Shown here piece by piece: positions 9,828 through 20,986 of a stretch of DNA of 64,000 nt. Each line of letters starts with the position of its first letter. The first letter of the stretch is position 1. Under the pieces are notes generated by a model, which saw only the letters and a program-made list of their open reading frames with translations, was not told the origin of the DNA and did no database searches. This DNA is from Porodaedalea pini (lineage: Eukaryota > Basidiomycota > Agaricomycetes > Hymenochaetales > Hymenochaetaceae), in contig NBAY01000009.1 in NCBI GenBank assembly GCA_002794775.1, positions 186,001-250,000 on the forward strand, read 5' to 3'. The translations under genes and the position numbers were made by a program.

Positions 9828-12238
9828 CTATTTCGTCTTGCCCTAGAACAAGGAAAATATCAGTAAGCAATGCATTAGAATGAACTTGTAGCAGTCGAAA
9901 CGCACATCTTCCTCCCACTTGAGTCTAGCTTCCATTCCTCCCAATGTAATAGTGATCTCTATCTCGAGGAGCATTCTCCAAAAGCAGCTGATTTCCCCTG
10001 TAATGAGTGACTCTGGCCGACACAAGTTCGACAAGTCGGCTCGTATGGTGCATACGAGACGAAACAGATCTATGGGATTCCACGCTGTTAGTGAACGGAA
10101 GCAAAGTGACTAAGAAGCGTCGTCACCTTCGTTCTCGTCATACCATTGCGGTGCAGGAAGCTCGCCGCGGTAGCAGTACAATTTGACCTCGGCCATAGCA
10201 TTCTCCTTCGTGAGCACTTGACGCTGATGAGCCTTTCGAATGACGAGCTCGCCCTTGACTTCAGTATTCTAAGAGGAATACAACAGTAACTGAACAAATT
10301 TGTACAGAAAGTGATGCAGACTTGACGACACTTGCCCTGAATGATATGGGAATGAATTTTGAAGGAACCAACATTCTACCGTCCGGGCCTTTGACGTTCA
10401 GATGCCCACGCCTCACATGCTCGGGATCATACGGTGAATATGGTATGCGACAGACAGTGCCGTACGTACACTTTGTGACATGACCGCACGCCGCTTGATG
10501 CATTAAATAGGACACACTGCCATCGGCAACAGCTTTCGACCTGCACACAGAATTCGTGAATCGGTGACCCTGTCTAATAAAAGGGTTGTATCCGGAAGCT
10601 TACAGGTCAATGTCCGGACGATGGACTGTGATAGCACTTCTTGCCAAGCTTTGCTTTAACTTCTTAAACAGCCAAGGGCTCGCACCGAAACCTCCGACTA
10701 ACCATACAGGCTGTGAAAAAGAGTGAATATCGTGACATCCAAAAACGAATAAGGGGATAGATTACCATAGGCTTTCCTCCGCACAATGCTATTTGCTGTT
10801 TGATAGAGGCAAGTGCTTTACTGACGGAGTGCTCAAAGCAGTCGGAAAGTTCGGTCCTACGACACGATACCATGAATTACAAGCAGGTCAGTTTTTTTTT
10901 TTTTTTCAGGTACAGCGAAAAAAGCTCACCCATTTAGCCTCAGCGAGCCCTTCCGAATCCCGAGATTAGGATTGCTCTCTGCCCGGCTGCCAAGGCGCAG
11001 CCAACTAATTTTCGTAGAGTCACTGAACTCCCTTTTCGCTGTGTACTCAAAGGCATCTCCTATGATGTCGTCCAAACTGTCCCGATTGTCGTATCGTGAT
11101 CCTCGAAGTTTCTCTACTCTGGATATTAAGACATGCAGGGACTGCTCACGAGCTCGGTGACGCACTCTCGAGAAGATCTCGCGCCCGCGCGTTAACAGAT
11201 ACTGATCCAGAAAAACAGCCTGTAGAAAAGAAGAATACATTATTATTCAAGATTGAAGCCAGTACTAAAGAAGATACAAACAAATAGAGGGTGCGAGTTC
11301 TTCGAGACGCAGAGGTTCAATTTTGCTTATTTCATAGGGTGTCACTTGCAGAGTGCTTCCACCTGCATCGCAAAGAATGAATCGGTAACTGGGCTAGATG
11401 GAAAGAGCGCAGATGAGTACTAGATTGAGAGGCCCGCGTAGCTGCAGAGATTGTACCGAAGTATCAATTGGAAACTGATCATCGATCAAACAGGAGAAGA
11501 CGCTAGCCTCGCCTTCAGATATGAATCTGACACGGGCATGGTCCTCATAAGAATCGGCTATGAGGCCGCCAAGAATTGCCGCTTGACACATGCGTTGCTG
11601 AGGCACACCATCCCACCCATTCGGTAAGCTGAGGACAAAATATCTCTGAAGTTTGACTTCTTCCCAGAGATCATTCCCATCTGCGTAATGCGTCCTGATG
11701 AAGTTGGCAGTCTCCTCATAAAGATAGCGTAGGAAATCGCCCATGACTTCTACTGCTGTCCTGGATGGAGGCAGAAGGCCAACGTTAACATCTGATACGT
11801 CAAATTCCAGATCAGAAGGCCTTAAGTGCATCTTAAACCTTTGTTCAAGCGGTTCCTCAAGTTCAGCGTGATAACAAGTGCAACGGATCAGACGCACCGC
11901 TCGACCTTTGTCCACTCCTCAAACTCAGCATTATTTATTGCAGTTTCTGTGACAGCTGACGCTCCAGCCACCATCAGGTCCCCATCTCTGTCGTAGTACA
12001 TGATTGACGGAATCTTGCTGTCTCCCGAATTCTGATCTGTGAACCTACGGAAGCTTGACTTCAACGAGGATTGGAAGTAATGCGATTCAGCTGACCTTGT
12101 CACTGTTTGGAGACTAGGAGTCCGGTTGGGCCATAGAAGTGCAAAAGAAACACCGCTTGACGTCGTTCCAACATCGATTCCTAGGATAATACCTGGAGTT
12201 TGTGGTTCAAACGACGAATTTGAGCCAGCGAGGTCCAT
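9828..12238 (-). CDS. HSP70-like (HSPA12-type) protein, copy 1
   Basis: The start is ATG at 12238 and the stop TAG at 9830-9828, just after a short last exon encoding GKTK. The first three coding exons are clear. One ends ...QTVTR with LGIDVGTTSSGVSF (phosphate 1); the next is FTDQNSGDSKIPSIMYYDRD...EEWTKVER; the third starts FKMHLRPSD, has GDFLRYLYEE, SLPNGWDGV and FISEGEAS, and leads into CDAGGSTLQ (phosphate 2). Later exons carry LRGSRYDN, IRKGSLRLNG, SKALASIKQQIALCGGKP, VWLVGGFGA (adenosine motif), CTYGTVC and RLKWEED. This is the actin-like ATPase half of HSP70 with a divergent C-terminal part, as in the large HSP70-like families of Agaricomycetes. The client and role are unknown. It is the most divergent of four copies here but keeps the same intron phases. 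Its upstream region has a perfect heat-shock element and lacks the CArG box of copies 2-4. Confidence 0.82.
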
Positions 12239-12709
12239 AGTAGGTTCAATTCACTCCGAGATCGTTGAAAACCAAGAAGGATTGGATTAATTCCAACTCG
12301 TGCATTGCATTTCGTACTTGAGGCAGGCATGAGGAGCATGAGAGAGTTTGAAACGAGTCGGCAAACGCGTGAAGGGCGTGCAGATCACGTGATCGTAAAG
12401 ACCATCCTTGTCGAAAAATATGATTTCTCTCAAAATCTCCGGCACAGGGGTTTCGTAGATTATTGAAAGTTCTAGAATGTAGACACAGCGAGACATAAGT
12501 GAGTCGAGAGTGTGACATGCTGTTCGAGCTATAGTGAAAACTGGTGTAGACCTCGTTGCTGTACGTTATTATTACTGGGCTATATATATGTAAGTGAGAT
12601 GAGAAGAATCCTCATTTCGCTCAAAGCCGACAGTGTGGTATCTGACTACCGAGAGCCGACGTTGCCAGCTTTTTACACGTGAAAGTTTTGAATAATAGAA
12701 GAATTATGG
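12239..12709. other. Upstream region of HSP70-like copy 1
   Basis: I find no supported gene in this 471 bp. It holds the heat-shock element listed separately and an AT run (ctatatatatg, about 12580-12590) that could act as a TATA box on either strand. Short minus-strand open frames here have no family resemblance. Confidence 0.5.
12465..12477. promoter_or_regulatory. Heat-shock element upstream of HSP70-like copy 1
   Basis: The bases GAA-AG-TTC-TA-GAA form three perfect inverted nGAAn units with two-base spacing, the canonical binding site of heat-shock factor. The element sits about 227 bp upstream of the copy 1 start codon. The match is seen directly; control by HSF1 is inference. I did not find a comparable element upstream of copies 2-4. 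Confidence 0.7.
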
Positions 12710-13640
12710 TGGTGCTCACTCGGTACCACGGAAGTAGTCCCCTGCACTCGGGCCACTGGGGCTCAATTTCCACTCCTGGCTGTTGATGAAAAAAAGTCCT
12801 CGAACAGTGAAGGAGAGTCGACGCCTTCCATAATGAGTCGAAGTCGGAGCAGGTGCCTATCAGCGCCTTTCCCGGTAGCTGCTAATTCTGTCAGTCTTCC
12901 GTGAGTCTCGACAGCTTGTCGCAGCAGAGCATTTCGCATCCCAGTCCGAAACTTGTTGAATTCCGACACATAAGCCGGGATTCGACAAAGATACAGGAGC
13001 ATCAGGGCCACACATGGTGAAAAAAAACTGGCGAGAATCTGTTGACAACGTGCGAATAGTCTCGGTGAGGCCTTGGAGGAAAATGCGTTCTGAGCACTGT
13101 TTTCGTACATGGCAGTAAATGATCGGCGAGTCCCGATGCCTTGCAAGCCTCATCTTCATCTGGATGTACAGGTCCGGAGTGAATAGAGCTCCCAAGGTTG
13201 ACATCGATGTAAGCACTTGATGTTGTATGAACACGAGACGCACCATTGTTTTTAATCCAATCGCTTCCATAGTCCATAGATTACAGGATATCATCATCAG
13301 AGTCTGCGCTGGTAGTCTTCGCTCGATCCTTCGCCTCTGCATGTTCTCGGAACACATGTTCCTAAAACACCCAATCCAGACGTCCTAACCTCGGGGCCCC
13401 GCACATGAGCTGTATGACGCGAAGGGCTTTAAAATGTACCCACTCTGAGTCGGGGTGAGTAGCCTGCGACAACCTGAGTACCTGGCGGCGATATGGGCAA
13501 TCAAGGGAGGCGCAAAGGCTTTGAGCTCGATCTCGAGGACACATTAGACACGTCTTTCTTTGATATGACTGAGAGGGGGGGGGGGAGAGAGAATAGTTCA
13601 GTGTCCTTGAGAGCTTCGCTTGATGGGCTTGAGCCTGGAC
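12710..13640 (-). pseudogene. Decayed partial duplicate of carnitine acetyltransferase
   Basis: The minus strand carries, in order, segments related to CAT2. A remnant of the N-terminal SSKPLRLP region lies near 13500-13600. Then, without the middle of the gene, come parts of exon 3 (EHVFREHAEAKDRAK, MDYGSDWIKNNG), exon 4 (PDLYIQMKMRLA, GLTETIRTLSTDSR) and exon 5 (VETHGRLTELAATGKGADRH). These sit in different frames with stops between them, so no CAT protein can be made. The flanking bases ggtaccacggaagta (12721-12735) match the end of exon 5 in the intact gene. It looks like an old segmental copy of the 4.4-6.8 kb gene with a large internal deletion. Its codons for catalytic histidine and the peroxisomal tail are gone. 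Confidence 0.82.
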
Positions 13641-14339
13641 GATAGCTCTTTAATGTGAGTTCGGCGTTAGAGGTGGGTGAACCCCGCAAGGAACATATCA
13701 ATATGCTCCTTCCAAAGTCACGATATCTCCTCAGATTCAGCTTCAAGTGATTGGGCTAATAACGAAGGAAGTGTTTATGTGTCATCCAATACTTTGTATG
13801 AAGTTTGGTGCCTGAATCCGAAATCGTTTTTAACCTTGGCTTTCGGACGCAAACTTCACTCAAACGAGCATTAGCATACCAAGTTCGACAAGTACTTGAA
13901 CGACAGGTTAGTTCGAAAGTATTGGCTTTTATTTATGCTCAAACACATACTGTTCTTAGGAGTACTCTTCTCCCATCAGGCCGACTCGTACTGTGCGACA
14001 TCCAACAAATGTTTTCTTCCACACAACTCATTCTGGCGGAGTACCCTTTAAAAGGGCTTGATGGATCGCGTGAGAGACGATGCAACTCGATGCACATCCA
14101 TTCAATGAGTTATCGCCGTCAATTACTATTAGAAAAACTTGATTTACGGAAAAGGCTCACAAGCTTCGGTTTTGAATGAACTCCTTTGTTTTTTGTTGCA
14201 GCAGAATGGAAGCCTACCCTGTCGATTCCGCTTTCGAACTTCCAGAGGTAGGGATCTCTAGTTCAAATTGTTGGCAACTCGACATCCGGGAGTTTGATAT
14301 CCTGAAATTTATGGCAACAATCGAGTACCAGTCAAATTT
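13641..14339. other. Unassigned stretch between CAT remnant and duplicated unit 1
   Basis: Two plus-strand open stretches occur here (about 13805-14179 and 14176-14466) but neither resembles a family I know. They lack supporting splice structure and I do not call them genes. Confidence 0.4.
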
Positions 14340-15000
14340 AACCATCGACCGCTGTGTTAGAGCTACCGTTATTGCACCGTTCGACCGTCAAATCATCCAT
14401 TTCTTATCGCCCTCTTTTCGATGTATCCTAACAATTCCGTGTTGCTTGAATTCATTTAGACGATAGGATTTTTATTGCATCGGGTGCAATTCAGGAGAGC
14501 GTCCGTCCAGAGTCGACGACGTGACCGTCGACGAATTTAGGTCATGTGATACGACCGGTCCGTTCAAATGTTTCTTCTCTTCTGCAGCTTTTGAACTTCT
14601 GCTTCAATTATCGACGGATGCTCACAAAGCAATTGAAAACATCTCCTTCTCAAGATAGACCAACTTCTATACTAGTCGATGTGGACAATTTTATTAGGTT
14701 TTTGGTCTATTTTGGACATTTAGATGGCCTCCGGGTTGTAATTCGATCTAAAGCTATCGCTCTGCTGCTTGTCTCCGACGTTCGTCAATTCTTCTCTGAA
14801 GCAATGCTTTAAAACCGATGATATTGATGATGTAGTAGCTCACCTGCTTGAATGCAAGTCAAGTCGTACCATCGTCTTGCGTGGCACGCTAAACACCTTC
14901 CGAGTAAGCCGAGAGTCCTCGTCCACTTCTTTACAGCCAACAAGACTCAGAAGTGCAATGGAGCTCTGAGATAGAGTCTCATGACATACCCCAACTACAC
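14340..15000. repeat. Left flank of duplicated unit 1 (homologous to 50340-50900)
   Basis: From about 14345 (cgctgtgttag...attgcaccgttcgacc) to the block before the esterase (cgtcttgcgtggcacgctaa at 14873, ctctgagatag at 14964) the sequence follows 50350-50880. Differences are scattered substitutions and about 130 extra bp here near 14545-14680. This marks the left edge of a segmental duplication that continues through the carboxylesterase and the HSP70-like gene. The copies differ clearly, so the event is not recent. Confidence 0.75.
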
Positions 15001-15703
15001 TCCCATCATCCCCACCGTGGGAAAGTCGCTCTGAGACCTTGCCCCGTCGACGACAAGCGATCCCTCCATGCATCCTCGCAGAACCGCCCTCCGTTTCAAC
15101 CGTGTCCTCGACCGCATCGCATCCGCGGTCTTGGATCTCAGATCGTCCCTGGCGTCGCCATTGTGCCGCCCGTTAACCCTTTATCGCGCCTTGCCCTGTC
15201 GCCGACGCCACAGCCGTCGCCGGGCAGGCAATAAACATACATCGCCTCCCATCGCGCCTCCTGCCGCAGTTGGGAACTCACCTATCGCTAGTTCGCCGAC
15301 CCCATCGGTCGAAATCATTACCGAAAACCCCGCCTCAACCGACCCCTATCTCGAATATGCCCTACAGTCTTTATGGGACAATGCTTATGCCTATAATAAC
15401 AGACTCCCATATCTCCCCGCACGGCCTCTACCGTCCCGCCGTCATGCCGCTCGCGGACGTCTTAACCCTTATGCCCACCCTTTTACCCCTAACGCCCCTA
15501 CTACGGGCCCTCCTCCACTTCGTACACCAGCCAACCCAGACGAGAATTCTGTAGAGTACTGGTTATCTTTCCCTGATCCAAGCCTTGACATGGGCCATCA
15601 CTCGTATTAGTACTGTTTCTTGTGTTTCGATTTCTAGGCAGCACGACAGCTGTTTTCTGGGAGTATGTCGTAGGGTAGCAGCACATCATATACCCAACTA
15701 CAC
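15001..15703. mobile_element. About 0.7-kb insertion with apparent 13-14 bp target duplication
   Basis: In unit 2 the sequence runs directly from ctctgagatagat (50870) to the tacacatgcagcatgg block. Here about 700 bp intervene. The insert is bounded by tacccCaactacac (14987-15000) and tacccaactacac (15691-15703), which differ by one base and look like a target-site duplication. It is GC-rich, unlike its flanks, and contains an open frame of 180 codons (15068-15610, plus) rich in Pro, Ser and Arg. That frame ends PDPSLDMGHHSY and is not a family I know. I see no terminal inverted repeats, LTRs or poly(A). A long target duplication without these would fit a 5'-truncated or non-autonomous non-LTR element, but the class is unknown. 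Confidence 0.55.
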
Positions 15704-15847
15704 GTGCAGCATGGTCCTGTGCGCGTTTACTACCCGAGTCTGCTATCTCAATACCATGCAGGTGCGCATGATGTGGGAGAGCACCTTCAAGTCCTTATAG
15801 CATTCAGATTCAAAGCAGTCGAGCAGCCAAGCCCCAGACTCTCAGCC

Positions 15848-18210
15848 ATGCTCCCCAGAAAATCTTCTTCTTCCTTTCCTTGTTTGTAGGTGCCCCCCTT
15901 GCGTGGGCAGCGCCCAACCGCCTAGTAGTCAAGACGACTTCGGGGACGTTTCAAGGCGTTCTCACAACTAACGGAACGGAGCATTGGCTCGGGATTCCTT
16001 TCGCGCATCCTCCGGTCGGAAACCTCAGATTCAAGGCCCCCGTTCCGATAACGACCGCTCCAAAGGAAATCCAAGATGCGTCGACTTTTGGAGACGCTTG
16101 CCCTCAACAGCCTGCCTCGCTTGGTGCTCCTATGGGCGAAGACTGCTTATATCTAAACATTTGGCGTCCGGACGGCACATCTCCTGAAGAGAAACTGCCC
16201 GTCTTGGCGTGGATTTATGTGAGTAAAGCAATTATTTTACCGAGTAATTCTGGTCTGACTTCATAATACAGGGAGGACAATGGACATCGGGGTCAGTTTG
16301 CCGACTTTGACCACAAACTTCGAGCTAAACATTCTGTAGAGCCGCTTCGATTCATACATACGATCCTACTCGTTGGTGTTCTCATTAAATTCATTGCCGA
16401 ATGCTGCTTATGTAAACCATTCAGGTATCATAAATCAAAGTGTCGCGAATGGAAAGCCCTTGATCTTTGCTTCATTTTGGGTGCCTACCTTTCGGTGTCG
16501 ATCGTACGTTGCTTCCTGACCAAAACATACGCTTTAGCAATTATCGTATCAACACCTTCGGCTTCGTGAGTAACAGTATTGCTCTTCTCCTCGAGTTATT
16601 GTGCCTATGTCTCAGCTGGCAAGCTCGCATGTTGCACCCCAAGATCTTAATTCTGGTCTGCACGATCAGCGAATGGCACTGCAATTTATCCAAGAAAATA
16701 TAGCCTCATTTGGAGGCGATCCAAGCAAGGTAGATTTTGTCGCATTATAGATTTCCTTGACCCTGACTGTCTTTCAATTATCTAGGTTACGATATGGGGC
16801 CAAGTGAGAACTGAGAACAACAACCCTTGTCTCTTGATTTTTCCATTGACGGTGTTTCTCAGTCAGCAGGTGCCGGCAGCGTTCTGGCGCACATTGTCTA
16901 CCCGGCAACGCAGCCATTATTCCGCGCTGCCATGGCAGACTCTCTTACGGGTCCTTTGTGAGCATCATTAATCCAGATCGATCAATCTCCAACACAACTA
17001 AATCACACTTTACAGCAAGAGTGAGCCATATGCTTTCCAATACGATGAACCGGGGAAGCCATTCGCGCGCCTTGTGGGAAATCTTGGGTGTCCCCTCAGT
17101 TCTGAGTCAATCGCATGCCTTCAAAGCGTTCCGTTCGAGGTGAGGACATGTTATTTACCTCCGGAGACCGAGGGAACCTCCGCTTACGATGACGAACTTA
17201 GACGCTTCTGAACGTGAGTAATGAGATGATCGGCGCGACATTGAATTCCCAGCTATGGGAGCCGGCTGTCGGACCGCCTGGGAGCTTTGTAGAGGAGAGG
17301 GCTTCAGCAAAGATCTCTTCCGGGAACTTCTTACACATCCCGTTCCTTGCTGGAACCAATGTGAGTCCTATCGACTTCTCACTTACAGTAGCTCTCTCGT
17401 CCGTTGTTTCTGACGACATATCGCGACTGCCAGCTCAACGAGGGAGCGAGGTTCAGTACTACCCTTCTTAACATCACGCATCCCGGCATGACAGAGGATG
17501 AGGCTCTCGACACCTTCATCGGAAAATTGATCCTGGACAACCGTAACTTGACGTCAGACGTGCTGGACAAGATCAACGCATTCTACCCTGCGAACGACCC
17601 AGCTAACGATGCTCCGTTCAATACTGGGGACTCGTTGTTCGATAGAGCTTCAGCTTTCTATGGAGACAACATGTTCCTTGCACCTCGAAGGTTCTTTTTC
17701 GACAGAGCAGCGTCCGTGCAACCGCTGTTTGCGTACCATTTTAGAGAATTTATTCCGGGTAATAACGTGACTCTCGGAGGTGTGTGCCCACCATTCAGTT
17801 GTGTATCCGTACAACTGTTAAACAATAATGCTGCAGTCGCTCATGCATCAGAATTGGCCCTTCTCTACGGCCCTGTCCCGACTGCACTTGAGGATGACTT
17901 TGCAAATACTATGCTGGATTTCTACATCAACTTCATTTCGGATATGAATCCTGGCGGTGAGTCGCTTGATACTCACCAGCTCTGATCGCGCATTCTGATA
18001 CGCTATTTCAGCGTCTTGGCCAAGGTTTACTTCGGAGGGGAAGAAAGTGCTACAACTTATGAGAAATAATATCACAGCTATCGATGACGGTGAGCTGCTG
18101 TCAACTGTGATGAACGACTAAGTGCTGATCTGGATGAATTTCAAGATTTCAACCTCGAAATGACGGATTTCTTGAACTCGGCAAAGGTTCTCAACGAGAT
18201 AGAAAAATGA
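15848..18210 (+). pseudogene. Type-B carboxylesterase/lipase, copy 1, damaged
   Basis: At least ten exons are recognisable: [58 protein letters not shown], then [26 protein letters not shown] and VTIWGQ|SAGAG with the nucleophile serine in GQSAG split by an intron. Later segments are [31 protein letters not shown] and [10 protein letters not shown]. The order is that of secreted alpha/beta-hydrolase esterases. Two lesions show against copy 2. One base is missing after the third codon (ctcccCag versus ctcccGcag), so the ATG at 15848 no longer reads into the signal peptide. The donor before NYRINTFGF is TTGGGT instead of GTGGGT. The last exon ends LNEIEK TGA (18208-18210). It converges on HSP70-like copy 2. 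Confidence 0.83.
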
Positions 18211-18589
18211 AGTCCGAAGGGTTCTGGGTGTTCCTCTGGAACAAATTCAAAAGATGTACTCGATTTATAGAAACAGGTTGCGGAAGATGTTACAAAAGAT
18301 GCGGTTACATATACAATGCGGATCGAATTTGGTGAAGTAAACGCTGGACGCTTCAATACGATACAGAACCCACTGAGGTTGAAAGAGATAAAGGTTGAAA
18401 AGCACGATCGAATCCAAAGAATACCAGACGGCGAATGGCCGAAGGGTGCTGTGCTGACTATTGTGCACCAGAGACAGCTTGGCTTACCTATCAAGACTGC
18501 AAATGTAGCATTTCAGTCGTCGTAGAAAATGGTCGCAGGTCCGCTGAACGACGAAATTAGTGTGTACAAACCCTGGGTACTAATACTTA
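18211..18589. repeat. Conserved spacer between esterase and HSP70-like genes, copy 1 of 3
   Basis: The spacer starting gttctgggtgttcctctgg recurs after the esterase end at 53405 and 56398. It runs almost to the HSP70-like stop in each case. Its presence in all three units shows that esterase tail, spacer and HSP70-like gene were duplicated together. The forward frame is partly open in copies 1 and 3, but I see no gene in it apart from the longer esterase tail of copy 2. Confidence 0.75.
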
Positions 18590-20986
18590 CTATTTCGTCT
18601 CCCCCTGAAAAGGTTATGCTTGTCAATCCCAGAAGGCTACCTCGGATAGCGAGTTGCAAATACGTACATCCTCAACCCACTTAATTCTGGCCTGTAATTC
18701 AGTCAAACCAAACAGGATCCCGACTTCAATCTCAAGCTTCCAGAATTTCTTGCCATTGTGCGTGCGAAGCATCGAAGGACGACATAACCGTGAAAGATTA
18801 GCTTTTATGCTGCACACATGATGGAACTTGTCTATTCGAAGAGACTTCAGAGACAACCCTATTGACAAAAAGTATAGTTGGACATGCCTTCGTTCTCATC
18901 ATACCAATTAGGAACAGGATCTTCGTCGTCATAGCCAAGTACAGCGACTTCAAAAGTCGCACTTTGCTGTTCTTGAACATTACTAGTGTAAGGTCTCGCG
19001 AAATGCTCCGTCGCATTCACTTCGGTATCCTGGAACATGCATTCCAGTTCATCGAGTCCTCCGCCCTCATGTTCAGTCTTGTGACTGTGATCTTACCTTA
19101 TTGACAATGATATCGAACTTTCCCGGTATCGTTTTGTCGCCATCCAGGTCCGTATAACTGAGGTGCCTGCGTCTGCGATGCTCAGGGTCAGATGTTCGAT
19201 AAGACGTGGCGCATACAACTCCAAATGTGCTCCTAGTGACACGACTGGTTATCGTATTCTCTAGACTATACAGAACGTCGCCATGCGCGACGGCCTTTGA
19301 CCTGTGATTCAAGCGAAGTCAGGATTATATTTGGTCAAAGAGCCAATAGAGAATCCATAACTTACAGCAAATCAGTATACGGACGACTAACGGCAATACC
19401 ATCACGTTCTAATCCATCTTTCAGCTTCTTAAAGAGCCAAGGACTCGCTCCAAACCCTCCAACAAGCCACACAGGCTACACTAGAAGATTGGTTTCCTGA
19501 TTACGCTTTATGAGACTGAGGTCTTACCATCGCTTTACTGCCACAAGTAGCTATCTGGGCCTTGATAGATTTGAGCGCTTCAGTGATAGAGAACTCAAAA
19601 CAGCCTGCGAGATCCATGCTGCGACAATGAAAGACAAATTAGCAATATCAGCACGGTTTGGATCACGAGAATGTACTGAACTCACCCATCTAATCGTAAA
19701 CGGCCCCTTCGGATACCAAGCTGCGCGTTGGTTTCACTGAGATTACCAACTTGAAGCCACGATATTCCTGTCGCGTCCCGAAACGCCCTTTTCGTCGAGT
19801 TCTCAAATGCGCCATCAATCAAATTATCTAGTAGCTCCGGGTTGTCGTGTTGTGATCCTCGTAGCTTTTCTGCAACGAAGACTCGTACCGGAAGATGGTT
19901 TGGTAGGTAATTGGCTTACCTCGAATAAGTTCCCTTGCCTTGATGTTAATGAATACCGAGCCCGCAAAGCGACCTAGGATAAGTCAGCATTCAGCTAGGA
20001 GTTATCGAATAGTTGACGAACAATCAGATGAAGTCAGCTCTTTAAGGCGCAGTGGTGAGGAATTTGTAACTTCATAGGATGTCATGTCGAGGGTACCTCC
20101 GCCCGCATCAGCGATAATGAAGCGATAGCCGGGCTGTATGTGTGGAGACATGTTGTAAGTAGTAGACTCAAACATATTGATTCCTATGTCACACACTTCG
20201 AAGTTGGGAGGGCAGAGACCTCCAGCAAGGCAGGAAAGTGCACTGGCCTCACCCTCCGAAACGAACCTAACCCTTGCGCGCCCGGCTGTGCTGTCTTCTA
20301 TCAAGCCCCCGAGTATTGCTGCCTCTCGCATGTATTGCTGTTGCAAGCCAGCCCATCCATTTGGATGGCTCAACACGAACGTTGTTCGATCCGAGACTTT
20401 CTCCAGAAGTTCATCTCCGTCCGTATGACGGTCTTCTATGTACTTGATGGTCTCCAAATAGAGATACCCAAGAAAGTCACCCATAACTTGAGTCGCGGTC
20501 TTTGATGGAGGTAACGAGCCCAAGTTCAAGCCATGCGTGTTGATATTCATACCAGATGGTCTCATATGCATCTTGAAGCTTAACGTGGGAAATCAAAAGG
20601 AGCGCTGCGATGGAGGATTGGCAAGCGCACTATTGTACTTTGAACCATCCTTCAGATTCCACCTCAAAATCGATACTCTCTGAAACAGCCGCTGCGCCAG
20701 CTGCCCTCAGCACGTCATCCTCATCGTAGTACATGATCGAAGGTATCTTGCTATCACCCGACGTCTGATCTGTGAACCTGCAAGACCACGATCAAAGTCA
20801 GCAGTGGAACGAATGTAGTTCTGCTCACTCTGTCACAGGCTGAACCTCAGGAATCTCACCAGGTCTCAGAAAGGCATAGCAAACACCACTAAACGTTGTG
20901 CCGACGTCAATTCCTACGATGAGCTCGGTATCTTGGCCTTCATGCGGTTGGGGGTTCAGGAGCCGAAGTTTCTGTAGAGTGCTCAT
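18590..20986 (-). CDS. HSP70-like (HSPA12-type) protein, copy 2
   Basis: The start is ATG at 20986 (MSTLQKLRLLNPQPHEGQDT) and the stop TAG at 18592-18590 after GETK. Exons follow the copy 1 pattern. The first has IVGIDVGTTFSGVCYAF and ends ACA-GA. The second is FTDQTSGDSKIPSIMYYDED...WFKVQ, ending CAA-TA with a GTGCGC donor. The third has FKMHMRPSGMN, LSHPNGWAGLQQQYMRE, FVSEGEASALSCLAGGLCP and IIADAGGGTLDM. Later ones carry ALKSIKAQIATCGSKAM, VWLVGGFGASPWL, SRTSFGVVC and LQARIKWVED. All three ATP-contact motifs are canonical. I found no frame break. The function is unknown beyond an HSP70-type ATPase. It faces carboxylesterase copy 1, and a CArG box lies 114 bp upstream of the start. Confidence 0.85.

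Noticed and set aside
15068..15610. 180-codon open frame in the 0.7-kb insertion as a host gene
   Set aside because: It is absent from the homologous unit, has low-complexity Pro/Arg/Ser composition, overlapping open frames and no family resemblance.
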